A DNA stretch of 64,000 bases, from contig NZ_CP082333.1 in NCBI RefSeq assembly GCF_019890935.1, positions 708,001 to 772,000 of the forward strand, given 5' to 3'. Within the stretch, counting starts at the first letter, position 1, and every line of letters begins with the position of its first letter. The notes under the pieces were generated by a model. That model did not search any database and was not told the DNA's origin. It was given only the letters and a program-made list of their open reading frames with translations. Positions 21,250 to 30,337 of the stretch are shown one piece after another. A program made the translations under genes and the position numbers. The stretch is from Exiguobacterium acetylicum. Its GTDB lineage: Bacteria > Bacillota > Bacilli > Exiguobacteriales > Exiguobacteriaceae.

Positions 21250-22356
21250 TTAACGGATTGTTGCTTCTGTTGAAGCATCGAAGAAGTGTGCTTTCGTCAT
21301 ATCAAAGAAAAGATCAAGCTGCGATCCCATCTCGACGTGTGAACGAGAATCAACACGTGCCGTGAACGCTTGTTGCCCGACTTTTGAGTAGAGGTAAGAC
21401 TCTGCACCCATCAATTCGGAGACTTCGATATGTGCTGGGAAGCGGTGTGCAGTTTTCGTATCTTGGTAGATCAATTCCGCATGAATGTCTTCTGGACGAA
21501 TTCCGAGGACGAGATCCTTGTTCGTGTAACCACGGTCGCGGAGAACTTTCATTTTTCCTTCTGGTACTTCGAACTTCTCTTCTGTTCCTGAAACATGGAA
21601 GAGACCGTCTTCTGCTAATTTACCTGTCAAGAAGTTCATCGATGGTGAACCGATGAATCCAGCGACGAACATGTTATCCGGGTGATCATAGACTTCTTTC
21701 GGCGTACCGACTTGTTGAATGATACCCGCTTTCATGATGACGATTCGTGTCGCAAGCGTCATCGCTTCCGTCTGATCGTGTGTAACGTAAATCGTCGTCG
21801 TCTCAAGACGTTTGTGTAACTGAATGATTTCCTTACGCATTTGTACACGTAATTTAGCATCTAAGTTCGAGAGTGGCTCATCCATCAAGAAGACTTTAGC
21901 ATCACGAACGATGGCGCGACCAATCGCTACCCGTTGACGCTGACCACCAGAAAGTGCTTTTGGCTTCCGCTCGAGGTATTCTTCAAGACCAAGGATACGA
22001 GCTGCGTTATCGACGCGTTGCTTGATTTCATCTTTTGGGAACTTCCGAAGCTTTAATCCGAACGCCATGTTATCGAAGACGTTCATGTGTGGATACAGCG
22101 CGTAGTTTTGGAAGACCATCGCGATATCGCGATCTTTTGGCGCTACATCGTTCATGCGTTTACCGTCGATGATGAAATCCCCACCTGAGATTTCTTCGAG
22201 CCCAGCGATCATCCGGAGCGTCGTTGATTTACCGCAACCTGATGGTCCGACGAAAACGATGAATTCTTTATCTTTAATGTGGAGGTTGAAGTCATCAACC
22301 GCTTTTGCATCACCTGAGTAGATTTTATCGATATGTTCAAGACGAATTTCAGCCAT
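21250..22356 (-). CDS. msmX: Multi-sugar ABC transporter ATP-binding protein (MsmX/UgpC type)
   Basis: ATPase that energises carbohydrate importers; in B. subtilis a single MsmX serves several sugar systems lacking their own ATPase. The 368 residues show Walker A GPSGCGKST (37-45), signature LSGGQ (135-139), Walker B VFLMDE (155-160) and a C-terminal TOBE/OB regulatory domain from about 240 (LVLGIRPEDIHAE). No sugar permease or binding protein lies next to it, as expected for a shared ATPase. It is cut off from the amino-acid importer downstream by a terminator, and its type argues against serving that importer. A cre-like site lies upstream. Confidence 0.92.
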   Translation of the reverse strand: MAEIRLEHIDKIYSGDAKAVDDFNLHIKDKEFIVFVGPSGCGKSTTLRMIAGLEEISGGDFIIDGKRMNDVAPKDRDIAMVFQNYALYPHMNVFDNMAFGLKLRKFPKDEIKQRVDNAARILGLEEYLERKPKALSGGQRQRVAIGRAIVRDAKVFLMDEPLSNLDAKLRVQMRKEIIQLHKRLETTTIYVTHDQTEAMTLATRIVIMKAGIIQQVGTPKEVYDHPDNMFVAGFIGSPSMNFLTGKLAEDGLFHVSGTEEKFEVPEGKMKVLRDRGYTNKDLVLGIRPEDIHAELIYQDTKTAHRFPAHIEVSELMGAESYLYSKVGQQAFTARVDSRSHVEMGSQLDLFFDMTKAHFFDASTEATIR

Positions 22357-22451
22357 GTGTAGTTCCCCCTAATGTAAATGATGAAATAATAACGCTTACA
22401 AGATTCAGTATAAAAGAAGTCAGGGAGTCTGCCTATGGACAACCTGACTAA

Positions 22452-22467
22452 ATGCAAACGTTTTCAA
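22452..22467. promoter_or_regulatory. cre (CcpA) box upstream of msmX
   Basis: ATGCAAACGTTTTCAA matches the catabolite-responsive consensus WTGNAARCGNWWWCAW at every position. It lies about 95 bases before the msmX start and about 40 bases above a TATACT-like -10 (22407-22412, minus), so its centre would be near -58 from a start at about 22401. Regulation by CcpA is inferred. Confidence 0.7.
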
Positions 22468-22474
22468 TTAGGCA

Positions 22475-23308
22475 TCATGCTACAAGAAGTAAGGTATAGA
22501 GGAAAGTAGCGCCTTCAAATGAGCGAACATCGATTCCAGTCTGCTCCGTCAACCGGTCGAGTCGATACTGGAGGCTATTTCGATGTAAGAATAGATGTTT
22601 TGCTGTCAGGGAGACGTTCAAATTAGCTCGACAAAAAGCAAGGATCGTCTCACGAGACTCTGGCTCGAGTAAACGGATGAACTGATCGACGAGTGTCGCG
22701 CGGTGCCGGTCATCTAGACTTGCAAGACGGATCATGGCAGGCAAGAAACGTTCGATTTGCATCGAAGGAACGAAAGCAAGCGCTGCTTGTTCAAGTTGGA
22801 ACTGAACGGCGATATCACCTGCAGCACGTTGTTGACCAAGCAATACCTTACCGTCGAGTACAAAATCAGATTGTAATGCTAAAAATAAATCGGATAGTTC
22901 GGACTCAATGACAAACTCTTCGCGTTCAACGACCGTGAAGCGGTGTGTGCTAAAAGGAATAAGGATGCTCGTCTGCGAAAAGAAAGAGGAGAGCAATTGT
23001 TGAATTTCTTCACTTGTCCGTTCATCGGTTGGATTGAACAAAAAATGGACAAGTCGGAACGACTGATCTTCGAGGGCATGAGCAGATTGGATACGCTCTC
23101 GCCATAGATCGATATCAGACCGCGACGTCGTAATGATGCGTTCAGCGAATACATCAAGCAGTTGTTGTTCACGGTCAGAGATGGCAGTCGCCTTGATTCC
23201 AAAACAGAGTCCATCTTCAAGGCGATATACGCTATACTGTTCCTGGCAATAAACATTCGGATCGGTCGTAAGCTGGTCATTGAATACAGTCATCAGTTGT
23301 CGTAACAA
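22475..23308 (-). CDS. PucR/CdaR-type transcriptional regulator
   Basis: A 277-residue protein with a C-terminal helix-turn-helix of the PucR type: CRANLNVSLTAKHLFLHRNS followed by LQYRLDRLTEQTGID. The N-terminal and middle parts show no clear sensor domain. PucR and CdaR relatives respond to purine breakdown products or sugar diacids, but the effector cannot be told here. The gene lies directly upstream of msmX on the same strand with about 118 bases between, and it may control msmX or itself. The start follows GGAGTGATGCCGTTTG. Divergent from yheB. Confidence 0.75.
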   Translation of the reverse strand: MLRQLMTVFNDQLTTDPNVYCQEQYSVYRLEDGLCFGIKATAISDREQQLLDVFAERIITTSRSDIDLWRERIQSAHALEDQSFRLVHFLFNPTDERTSEEIQQLLSSFFSQTSILIPFSTHRFTVVEREEFVIESELSDLFLALQSDFVLDGKVLLGQQRAAGDIAVQFQLEQAALAFVPSMQIERFLPAMIRLASLDDRHRATLVDQFIRLLEPESRETILAFCRANLNVSLTAKHLFLHRNSLQYRLDRLTEQTGIDVRSFEGATFLYTLLLVA

Positions 23309-23382
23309 ACGGCATCACTCCTAAATCGTACATAACTATCTCGACTTTACCATAAGTCGAAAATCGGAAGGAATGATAACTT

Positions 23383-24519
23383 ATGTCAGATACGTTTTTA
23401 CTCGTATTGAAACTTGTTGGAATCATCGTCATTGGGGCCCTGATTGGCGCAGTCACGAATCATCTAGCGATTCGGATGTTATTTCGACCACTTGAACCGA
23501 AATACATCGGAAAATTTCGCGTACCCTTTACGCCGGGTCTGATTCCTAAACGGCGGGATGAACTGGCAGCGAATCTCGGACGGACGGTCGTCAAGCATCT
23601 ATTGACGCCAGAAGGGATCGGGAAACGTCTCGCATCACCAGCTGTTCGTGGAGCCGTCACGCGGCTTGTCGAACAAGAAGTCATGAAATGGACACGCTCG
23701 GAAGAGACGACGGAAGCGTGGATTAGTCGCTTCATCGACGAACCCAAACAACGGATCCAAGGGAAAATCAGTTATCACTTGGAGCAGGAGTTTTCGCTCC
23801 TCATGGGTAAATGGCGTGAAAAATCCTTACGCGAGTTGATTGGGGAAGCCGGAGAACAAAAAATCGAGGAGGTCATGCCAAGACTCGTCACATCCGTATT
23901 GCACCAAGCAGAGGAATATTTTGATGGACCAGAAGGACGTCTACAACTCGAGGAAACGGTTGCTCGTTTCATTCAACAGCGTCTCGGGGGTGGGATGTTC
24001 GGGATGTTGCTCGCGAACGTCAACGTCGTTGATATGATTCAGCCGGAGCTGAAACGGGTACTTCAATCAGAGTCGACGTCTCAGTTCATCCTTGCCTTAT
24101 TACGTCAGGAATGGCAAAAGGGACTGGATCGTCCACTGTCGTCTTATATGACAGAAGAGACGGAGTCACGGATTCGACAGACCGTCAAAGAACAAGTCTT
24201 GGCGCGTTTACCGATTGAATCGATGCTTGCTACACCATTACGCGTCTGGTTGAATCCACTCGAAGCACAATTACTCGAGCAACATGTCCCTGTCGTCATC
24301 GATCATCTATTCGAACGGACGACGAATCAAATCGGGCAAATCTTGCAGACACTCGATCTCGAAACGATTGTTCGAGAAGAGGTCGGTTTGCTGGATACTG
24401 CATATCTCGAGGAAATCGTCTTATCGATTTCTAAGCGAGAATTCCGGGCTATCACTTGGCTTGGAGGGTTGTTAGGTGGTTTAATTGGATTGATACAGGC
24501 GGGGCTTTATCTCGTCTAA
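23383..24519 (+). CDS. yheB: DUF445 family membrane protein YheB
   Basis: Membrane-associated protein of unknown function. The 378 residues fit B. subtilis YheB. An N-terminal hydrophobic segment (5-28) holds IGALIGAVTNHLAIRMLFRP, the DUF445 hallmark, followed by a long amphipathic helical region with GLIPKRRDELAANLGRTV. A second hydrophobic segment ends the protein (ITWLGGLLGGLIGLIQAGLY). Both ends in the membrane with a soluble middle is the family layout. Followed by yheA after 20 bases, a pairing also seen in Bacillus. Confidence 0.9.
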   Translation: MSDTFLLVLKLVGIIVIGALIGAVTNHLAIRMLFRPLEPKYIGKFRVPFTPGLIPKRRDELAANLGRTVVKHLLTPEGIGKRLASPAVRGAVTRLVEQEVMKWTRSEETTEAWISRFIDEPKQRIQGKISYHLEQEFSLLMGKWREKSLRELIGEAGEQKIEEVMPRLVTSVLHQAEEYFDGPEGRLQLEETVARFIQQRLGGGMFGMLLANVNVVDMIQPELKRVLQSESTSQFILALLRQEWQKGLDRPLSSYMTEETESRIRQTVKEQVLARLPIESMLATPLRVWLNPLEAQLLEQHVPVVIDHLFERTTNQIGQILQTLDLETIVREEVGLLDTAYLEEIVLSISKREFRAITWLGGLLGGLIGLIQAGLYLV

Positions 24520-24539
24520 ACAAATTGGAGGTTTTACTC

Positions 24540-24914
24540 ATGGCAGAAACAAACTTATACGATCACGCGTACACACTGGAGCGTGCATTACGTGAAACTT
24601 CGGAGTACACGGCATTAAAAGACTTGTACACGCAAGTTAACGCGGATCCGGAATCAAACGAATTGTTCGCATCGTTCCGTAACATCCAACTCGAATTACA
24701 ACAAAAACAGATGCAAGGTGAAGAAATCACACCAGACGATATGGCGTCTGCTCAAACAAAGATGCTCGAAGTACAAAACAACCCATTAATCAGTCAGCTG
24801 ATGCAAGAAGAGCAACGGATGCACACGATGTTGACAGAAGTCACACAAATCATCATGAAGCCGTTAGAAGAACTCTACGCGCCAATGATGGAGCAACAAG
24901 ACGACGTTCAATAA
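24540..24914 (+). CDS. yheA: YlbF/YmcA-like protein YheA
   Basis: A 124-residue all-helical cytoplasmic protein of the YheA/YmcA/YlbF family (UPF0342). YlbF and YmcA act in RNA maturation and development in B. subtilis; YheA's own role is not known. The sequence is acidic with Gln-rich helices (ASFRNIQLELQQKQMQGEEI) and no membrane segment. ATG 24540 follows TTGGAGGTTTTACTC. A strong terminator follows the stop. Confidence 0.88.
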   Translation: MAETNLYDHAYTLERALRETSEYTALKDLYTQVNADPESNELFASFRNIQLELQQKQMQGEEITPDDMASAQTKMLEVQNNPLISQLMQEEQRMHTMLTEVTQIIMKPLEELYAPMMEQQDDVQ

Positions 24915-24920
24915 GTCATC

Positions 24921-24960
24921 AAAAAAGGAAGACGGCCATAGTGGCGCGTCTTCCTTTTTT
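24921..24960. terminator. Terminator after yheA
   Basis: Perfect 14-bp stem (AAAAAAGGAAGACG / CGTCTTCCTTTTTT) with a 12-base loop; usable in both directions, between convergent genes. Confidence 0.9.
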
Positions 24961-24968
24961 TGTATGGC

Positions 24969-25181
24969 TCAAGATGAAGCAGGAACGATCCGTGGCAAGT
25001 AAGCGCGCTCGAAATGAATCAAACGACCTGAACGTGTGACACGAGCGGCATGATGGGCGTACCCACTCTCATTGAGACGCCGAATCCCTTCTTCTCGTGC
25101 CTGTCCATCTGTTTCTGCTTCAAAAACGTCATCGAGTAACGTTTCACCACGATCTGAAAAGACTGTAATCGTATACTGCAT
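24969..25181 (-). CDS. Small conserved-type protein, YhzC-like
   Basis: A 70-residue protein, probably cytoplasmic. It begins MQYTITVFSDRGETLLDDVF, a beta-strand-like start, continues with an acidic helix (EAETDGQAREEGIRRLNES), and ends with HHAARVTRSGRLIHFERAYL. The VTRSGRLIHF segment resembles what I recall of Bacillus YhzC, whose gene lies near yheA, so context supports the guess. GGGAGG lies 7 bases before the ATG. Function unknown. Confidence 0.65.
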   Translation of the reverse strand: MQYTITVFSDRGETLLDDVFEAETDGQAREEGIRRLNESGYAHHAARVTRSGRLIHFERAYLPRIVPASS

Positions 25182-25239
25182 ACTTGTTCCTCCCTTGTCT
25201 GATCGGTCTTGTATTTAGTATAGTGAATATCCATTCATT

Positions 25240-26319
25240 TTACAAGCGCAAGTCTAAGTCTTGCCACGTCAACTGTCGCGCAGCGGGAGGAGTAGTCAGG
25301 TGACTGACCGTCATACCAATCAAGCGGATCGGTCCGTCGAAGGTGATGCCATTGAACAGTTTCGTTGTTTCCTCAAGTAATCGTTCTTCGTCCGCCGTCT
25401 CTTCTGAAAATGTATGCCGTTTCGAACGTGACTGGAATGTATCGGTCTTCCACTTGATCGTGATCGTCCGGCAGACGAGTTCTTTTTTTTGAAGACTCGC
25501 AATGACGGATTTTGATTCTCGAATCAACGTCTCGAATATCGTATCGATATCCTCCGTATCTTCTTCGAAGGTCGTCTCAGAACCAATCGATTTTCGCTCG
25601 CGTTCCGGACGAACGGGACGTTCATCGATGCCATGCGCCATTGCATGCAGTTCCGTTCCGCGATCGCGTCCGAGCAATGCTCGTAATTGTTCGACGGGCA
25701 TTGCTTGGACATCTGCGACGGTTTCAATTCCTTGTTTTCGTAACGCTTGTTCCGTGACTTTTCCGACGCCATGTAAATCTCCAATTTTTAATGGAGACAA
25801 GAAACTGAGGACGTCCTCTGGAGGAACGACCGTCAACCCGTTCGGTTTCTCGTATCCGGAAGCGACCTTCGCGACGAGCTTAGAGTTCGAAACACCAGCA
25901 GAGGCCGTCAGACCTGTCCGTTCTTTAATTTGCTGTAGAACATATTGCGCGATATAGGTTGCACTTTTTTGATCAAAATAATTTTCCGTGACGTCGAGGT
26001 ATGCCTCATCAAGCGAGAGAGGCTCGACGAGTGGTGTCACTTCTCGAAAAAGCGCCATGATTTGCGCACTGACAGCTCGGTAGACGTCAAAGCGGGGACG
26101 AATGAAGACCGCACGAGGGCAGAGCTGAAAGGCGCGTCGTGACGGCATCGCGCTATGGATGCCATATTTCCGTGCTTCATAGGAACAGGTTGCTACGACA
26201 CCACGGGCATGAGGCGGTCCACCGACGACGACAGGAACACCTTTTAATCGAGGACGATCGCGTTGCTCGACGGAAGCGTAAAAGGCGTCCATATCAATAT
26301 GAATGATTTTTCGTTCCAT
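25240..26319 (-). CDS. dinB: DNA polymerase IV (Y family)
   Basis: Error-prone translesion DNA polymerase. The 359 residues match DinB length. Catalytic acids sit in IDMDAFYASVE (Asp9) and SLDEAYLDV (Asp104, Glu105), and F13/Y14 mark the steric gate. The helix-hairpin-helix thumb (KIGDLHGVGKVTEQALRKQG) and little-finger region follow. The C-terminal LTWQDLDLRL may include a sliding-clamp binding peptide. Start chosen at ATG 26319 after GGAGACGCTTGTCCG. No LexA box was recognised upstream by eye. Confidence 0.95.
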   Translation of the reverse strand: MERKIIHIDMDAFYASVEQRDRPRLKGVPVVVGGPPHARGVVATCSYEARKYGIHSAMPSRRAFQLCPRAVFIRPRFDVYRAVSAQIMALFREVTPLVEPLSLDEAYLDVTENYFDQKSATYIAQYVLQQIKERTGLTASAGVSNSKLVAKVASGYEKPNGLTVVPPEDVLSFLSPLKIGDLHGVGKVTEQALRKQGIETVADVQAMPVEQLRALLGRDRGTELHAMAHGIDERPVRPERERKSIGSETTFEEDTEDIDTIFETLIRESKSVIASLQKKELVCRTITIKWKTDTFQSRSKRHTFSEETADEERLLEETTKLFNGITFDGPIRLIGMTVSHLTTPPAARQLTWQDLDLRL

Positions 26320-26382
26320 CGGACAAGCGTCTCCTTTCAGTAGATATGATACAATTAGTATAACGAACTTATGTTCTGATAT

Positions 26383-27288
26383 CTATTTTTTTGGTCGACT
26401 ATTCTTTGGCATCCGAACAAGAGCGCCTAACCATCCGCGCCAGCGCATCCAGTAGAAGATACCACCGGTCGAGAGAAAGATCAGACCGAGGGATAGAGCG
26501 TAACCATATTTCCATTCTAATTCCGGCATGATTTTAAAGTTCATCCCCCAAATCGCACCGAGGGCCATCGTTGGTGTCGCGACGGCAGTAAAGATCGTTA
26601 ATGCCTTCATGATTTCGTTTCCACGGAAGTTCGAGACAGTCGTTGATAAGTCGAGCAGGACCTCAATGTCTTTTTGATAATGTTCGATGAGCATCAACAG
26701 ACGGCGGACACGTTTTGTAGCTAGTTTCAACGAAAGATCCTCAAGATACGCGTCCTCGTCGAGAAATGATTCTTCGCCAGCCATGACGAGCTCTTGAAAC
26801 GGAACGATCAAATCGGACCAGTTCTCGATCGTGTCGCGTAACGCGAAGATGCTATCGAGTGAATCTTCATTGATGCTACCGCGCAGTTCATCTTGTCTTG
26901 AGAACAGTTCCGTCTCAAACTGATCGATACCGGCAAAATACGTGTTCAGCTGTAAAGCAAGAATCGTATAAAAAGCCGCAAAGGGATGCGCAGGAGAATA
27001 GGGAGCGACCAGGGACACGATCGAATCCGACAATCCAATCGTGATGAGTTTTTCTTTCGTTACGTAAAAGCAAATCGAGCGGCGATCACTTTTGTCGACA
27101 GGATTTTGCCAGGTGACGACAGCGCCATAGAGAACCCCTTTTTCCGAGCGGGTGAAGTTCATGTCTTTCGATCGCAGCTGTGTGACCCAGTCCATTTCGG
27201 ATTGGTCGACGGCAGCCGTCGGAAAGGTTTGTTCATAGTCAGCTAAATCGAGATAGCGGGACCAATTAAATTGAGGTTCCAGTTCCAT
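26383..27288 (-). CDS. CorA-like magnesium/divalent cation transporter
   Basis: Inner-membrane divalent cation channel of the CorA/YfjQ class. About 240 cytoplasmic residues, largely helical, precede two C-terminal membrane helices. The pore signature GMN lies in GAIWGMNFKIMPELEWKYG, between the two. ATG 27288 (MELEPQFNW) is preferred because GGGAG is 8 bases upstream; ATG 27294 is possible but only 2 bases from that site. Length about 301 residues, slightly shorter than typical YfjQ. Divergent from yhaM, with about 100 bases between the starts. Confidence 0.88.
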   Translation of the reverse strand: MELEPQFNWSRYLDLADYEQTFPTAAVDQSEMDWVTQLRSKDMNFTRSEKGVLYGAVVTWQNPVDKSDRRSICFYVTKEKLITIGLSDSIVSLVAPYSPAHPFAAFYTILALQLNTYFAGIDQFETELFSRQDELRGSINEDSLDSIFALRDTIENWSDLIVPFQELVMAGEESFLDEDAYLEDLSLKLATKRVRRLLMLIEHYQKDIEVLLDLSTTVSNFRGNEIMKALTIFTAVATPTMALGAIWGMNFKIMPELEWKYGYALSLGLIFLSTGGIFYWMRWRGWLGALVRMPKNSRPKK

Positions 27289-27392
27289 GTTCATGACTCC
27301 CATATAGTAGAATGAAATAGTATATGCCTTAAGTGTAGTCAATGGAATATAAAAAAGACACCTATTTTACAGATAAAGGACGTGTTTCAAGT

Positions 27393-28313
27393 ATGAAAGG
27401 AATCGGTAAATTAGCAGTTGGAGAAACGCTCGATCAACGAGCGATGATCAAGCAAGCGGTCAAAGGAATTGCAGCAAATGGGAAACCATACTTGACGCTC
27501 ATCTTGACGGATAAGACAGGCGAAATCGAGACGAAGATGTGGGATACGAGTGATCTTGAAAAATATGCACCGAAATCAATAGTCCATGCTGCTGGAGAAG
27601 TTATGGACTATCGGGGACGGACACAACTCAAGCTCAAACAAATCACGGTCCTAGAGGAGACGAATGTCGAGGACTACGTCCAATCCGCACCGATTCCGCG
27701 AGAGCAGATCGAGACGGAAGTCCTCGCGTTCGTAGAATCGATTCAGAACAGTGATATGAAAAAGCTCGTTAAACATTTGATTACTTCACGATTTGACGCC
27801 TATTTCACGCATCCGGCAGCGGTCAAGAACCATCATGCTTTTTACTCGGGGCTGTCATACCACGTCCTTTCGATGTTGCGTCTAGCGGATCAAATCGCTC
27901 AACTCTATCCGACCTTAAACCGTGACGTGCTAATCAGTGGCATCATTCTGCACGATTATGCGAAAATCAAGGAGTTATCCGATCCGGTTGCACCGGAATA
28001 TACGTTGCCTGGTAAACTCGTCGGTCATATTACGATGATGGTAGCGGAACTTGAGAAAGTCGGAGCAGAATTACAAATTGACGCAGAAGTACTGACGGTC
28101 TTGCAACATCTCGTCTTAAGTCATCACGGACGACCGGAATGGGGTTCTGCCGTCGCACCACAGATGCGCGAGGCAGAAGTTTTGTTCTTGATCGATAACC
28201 TTGATGCACGGATGACGATGATGGATCGTCTCCTTGAATATGTCGAGCCAGGACAGTTCTCGGAACGATCATTCGCACTAGATAATCGTGCTTTTTACCG
28301 TCCGAAGCTATAA
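27393..28313 (+). CDS. yhaM: 3'-5' exoribonuclease YhaM
   Basis: Exonuclease that trims RNA, and in some hosts single-stranded DNA, from the 3' end. The 306 residues show an N-terminal OB fold (about 15-100; PYLTLILTDKTGEIETKMWD, RGRTQLKLKQI) and a C-terminal HD domain with HHAFYSGLSYHVLSML, ILHDYAKIKE and LSHHGRPEWGS, as in B. subtilis YhaM. ATG 27393 gives the family-like start MKGIGKLAVGE with AAAGGA upstream; upstream in-frame codons extend it by 17 residues without support. Followed by namA after 12 bases. Confidence 0.92.
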   Translation: MKGIGKLAVGETLDQRAMIKQAVKGIAANGKPYLTLILTDKTGEIETKMWDTSDLEKYAPKSIVHAAGEVMDYRGRTQLKLKQITVLEETNVEDYVQSAPIPREQIETEVLAFVESIQNSDMKKLVKHLITSRFDAYFTHPAAVKNHHAFYSGLSYHVLSMLRLADQIAQLYPTLNRDVLISGIILHDYAKIKELSDPVAPEYTLPGKLVGHITMMVAELEKVGAELQIDAEVLTVLQHLVLSHHGRPEWGSAVAPQMREAEVLFLIDNLDARMTMMDRLLEYVEPGQFSERSFALDNRAFYRPKL

Positions 28314-28325
28314 GGGGGAAAAAAG

Positions 28326-29357
28326 ATGAAGACGAAGTTGTTTGATACGGTTCAACTCGGAACGTTGACATTCCGAAATCGGGTCATCATGGCGCCGATG
28401 TGTATGTACAGTGCAAAAGAAGATGGACTCGTTACGGATTGGCATGTCACGCACTATGCAACCCGTGCGATGGGTGGTGTTGGTGGCGTCATCTTAGAAG
28501 CGAGTGCCGTCACGCCAGACGGTCGCATTTCAGCCGGTGATCTTGGAATTTGGTCAGATGCGCATATCGAAGGCTTACAACGGATCGCAGAGCAAGTCAA
28601 AGCAGCGGGTGCCAAAGCGGGGATTCAACTAGCTCATGCCGGGCGCAAAAGCACGACGGCAGAACCACCCGTTGCACCGAGCGCTTTACCGTTTGATGAT
28701 ACGTATACACATCCACGAGCATTAACGCTTGAGGAAATCTCAACGATCAAACAACAGTTCATCGATGCAGCACTGCGTGCGGAACGAGCAGGGTACGATT
28801 TCATTGAAATTCATGGGGCTCATGGTTACTTATTGAACACGTTCCTCTCTCCGTTATCAAACGTTCGTGAGGACCAATACGGTGGATCGGTTGAAAATCG
28901 GATGCGCTTGTTGCTAGAGATCATTGATGGCATTCAAGCCGTTTCAAAGCTGTCGATTTGGGTCCGGATTTCAGCAGCCGATCACGCAACAGGGGGAATG
29001 ACTGCGACGGATTATATTCCACTCGCGAAAGAACTAGCTGCACGTCACATCGATTTACTCGACTGTAGTTCAGGTGCTGTCGTCGCTAATGCCGTACCGG
29101 AAGTGTATCCAGGCTATCAAGTGAGCTATGCAGAAGAGTTGAAACGAGAGACGGGTATTGCAACAGGCGCGGTTGGATTGATTACGACAGCTGCCCATGC
29201 AGAAGAAATCGTCCGTAACGGTCGAGCAGATATCGTCCTGCTCGCACGTGAACTACTTCGCCAACCGTACTGGGTCTATCATGCGGCAGCCGAACTAGGA
29301 GACACGGTCGCTTTGCCGAAACAATACGAACGGGCACCGATTCGGACGGTTCGTTAA
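28326..29357 (+). CDS. namA: NADPH dehydrogenase, old yellow enzyme family
   Basis: FMN flavoprotein that reduces activated double bonds; B. subtilis YqjM/NamA is the closest known relative by sequence pattern. The 343 residues form a TIM barrel. Visible marks are VIMAPMCMYS, with the cysteine that tunes flavin potential in YqjM-type enzymes, QLAHAGRKS, IEIHGAHGYLLNTFLSPLSN with the substrate-binding His pair, and TGAVGLITTAA near the phosphate site. Ribosome binding site AAGGGGGAAAAAAG. It shares a transcript with yhaM and ends at a bidirectional terminator. Physiological substrate unknown. Confidence 0.93.
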   Translation: MKTKLFDTVQLGTLTFRNRVIMAPMCMYSAKEDGLVTDWHVTHYATRAMGGVGGVILEASAVTPDGRISAGDLGIWSDAHIEGLQRIAEQVKAAGAKAGIQLAHAGRKSTTAEPPVAPSALPFDDTYTHPRALTLEEISTIKQQFIDAALRAERAGYDFIEIHGAHGYLLNTFLSPLSNVREDQYGGSVENRMRLLLEIIDGIQAVSKLSIWVRISAADHATGGMTATDYIPLAKELAARHIDLLDCSSGAVVANAVPEVYPGYQVSYAEELKRETGIATGAVGLITTAAHAEEIVRNGRADIVLLARELLRQPYWVYHAAAELGDTVALPKQYERAPIRTVR

Positions 29358-29387
29358 CTATCGCTCATATGAATGAAAAACGACACG

Positions 29388-29416
29388 AAAAAGGAAGCCT
29401 TCGCGGCTTCCTTTTT
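29388..29416. terminator. Bidirectional terminator between namA and prsA
   Basis: AAAAAGGAAGCC / GGCTTCCTTTTT, 12-bp perfect stem with a 5-base loop, between converging genes. Confidence 0.92.
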
Positions 29417-29419
29417 TGA

Positions 29420-30337
29420 TTACTGCTGTTGTTGTTGCATCATCTGTTGTTGCATTTGTTGTTGTTCTTGTTTATCTAAATCAAAAGCATCCTTGAAGTC
29501 TTTGTTTTCGATTTTAACATCGTATTCTTTCATGAGTGAACGGTAGATATCGTTCGGGTTGACTTGTGCTGCTTTTTCTTCAGCAAGCGCTTTTTTGATG
29601 CGAGCTTTTTCTTTATCAAGTGTAAAGTCTTTCTTTTCTTTACGATCGACTACTTTAATGATGTGGTAACCGAATTGTGTTTTGATTGGATCGGAGATTT
29701 TACCTTCAACGCCATCCTTGAACGCATAATCTTCGAATTCCTTGACCATTTTACCTTTTGTGAAGTATCCAAGATCTCCACCTTTTGTACCGCTACCTGT
29801 ATCTGTTGATTTCTCTTTTGCGAGTTTCGCGAAGTCCGCGCCGTCATCCAATTGCTTTTTGATGTCTTTTGCTTCTGACTCTTTCGCAACGAGGATATGG
29901 CTTGCTTTGACTTCGACTTTTTCTTGGTCAAAACGCTCTTGGATTTCTTTATCTGTTACTTTTGATTTCGCAGATTTTGCTTCCGTTAAGAGCATTTGTG
30001 TGCGAAGAACTTTCTCGAATTCTTTTTCGTTCTTGATTCCAGCAGATTTCAATGTTGTACTGAACTGCTCTTTATCCGGGAACTGGTCTTTGGTCTTCTT
30101 GACTTCTGCTTCGACTTCTTTATCCGTGACTTCTTTGCCGTATTTCTTCTCAAGCAATTTGTTCATCGTTTGCTGGAAGGCGATTTGAGCACCAGCTTTT
30201 TCGTATGCTTCTTCTTGGACGTCAGCCTTGTTGACTTCGCCACCTTTGTAATTGATGACGGCTTCGTCATTTGATCCACATGCTGCTAACGTAAATACAC
30301 TTGCGACTGCTGCTGCGCCTAACAATTTCTTTTTCAT
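29420..30337 (-). CDS. prsA: Extracellular foldase lipoprotein PrsA
   Basis: Peptidyl-prolyl isomerase that helps exported proteins fold at the outer face of the membrane. The 305 residues start with a signal peptide and lipobox LAAC (Cys20). The central parvulin domain (about 130-225) shows KASHILVAKESEAKDIKKQL, GDLGYFTKGKMVKEFEDYAF and FGYHIIKVVDRKEKK, flanked by Lys/Glu-rich chaperone helices. Odd feature: the last 17 residues are mostly Gln and Met, a low-complexity tail. AGGGGTG precedes the ATG. It lies near hpr, as in B. subtilis, where the regulator controls extracellular proteases. Confidence 0.95.
   Translation of the reverse strand: MKKKLLGAAAVASVFTLAACGSNDEAVINYKGGEVNKADVQEEAYEKAGAQIAFQQTMNKLLEKKYGKEVTDKEVEAEVKKTKDQFPDKEQFSTTLKSAGIKNEKEFEKVLRTQMLLTEAKSAKSKVTDKEIQERFDQEKVEVKASHILVAKESEAKDIKKQLDDGADFAKLAKEKSTDTGSGTKGGDLGYFTKGKMVKEFEDYAFKDGVEGKISDPIKTQFGYHIIKVVDRKEKKDFTLDKEKARIKKALAEEKAAQVNPNDIYRSLMKEYDVKIENKDFKDAFDLDKQEQQQMQQQMMQQQQQ

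Noticed and set aside
25502..25957. A 151-codon plus-strand frame opposite dinB
   Set aside because: No ribosome binding site and no family resemblance; dinB motifs on the other strand account for the sequence.
29564..30274. Plus-strand frames of 81-148 codons opposite prsA
   Set aside because: The prsA frame has lipobox, parvulin motifs and a ribosome binding site; the Lys/Glu-rich coding strand gives long stop-free antisense frames rich in Phe, Ser and Leu.
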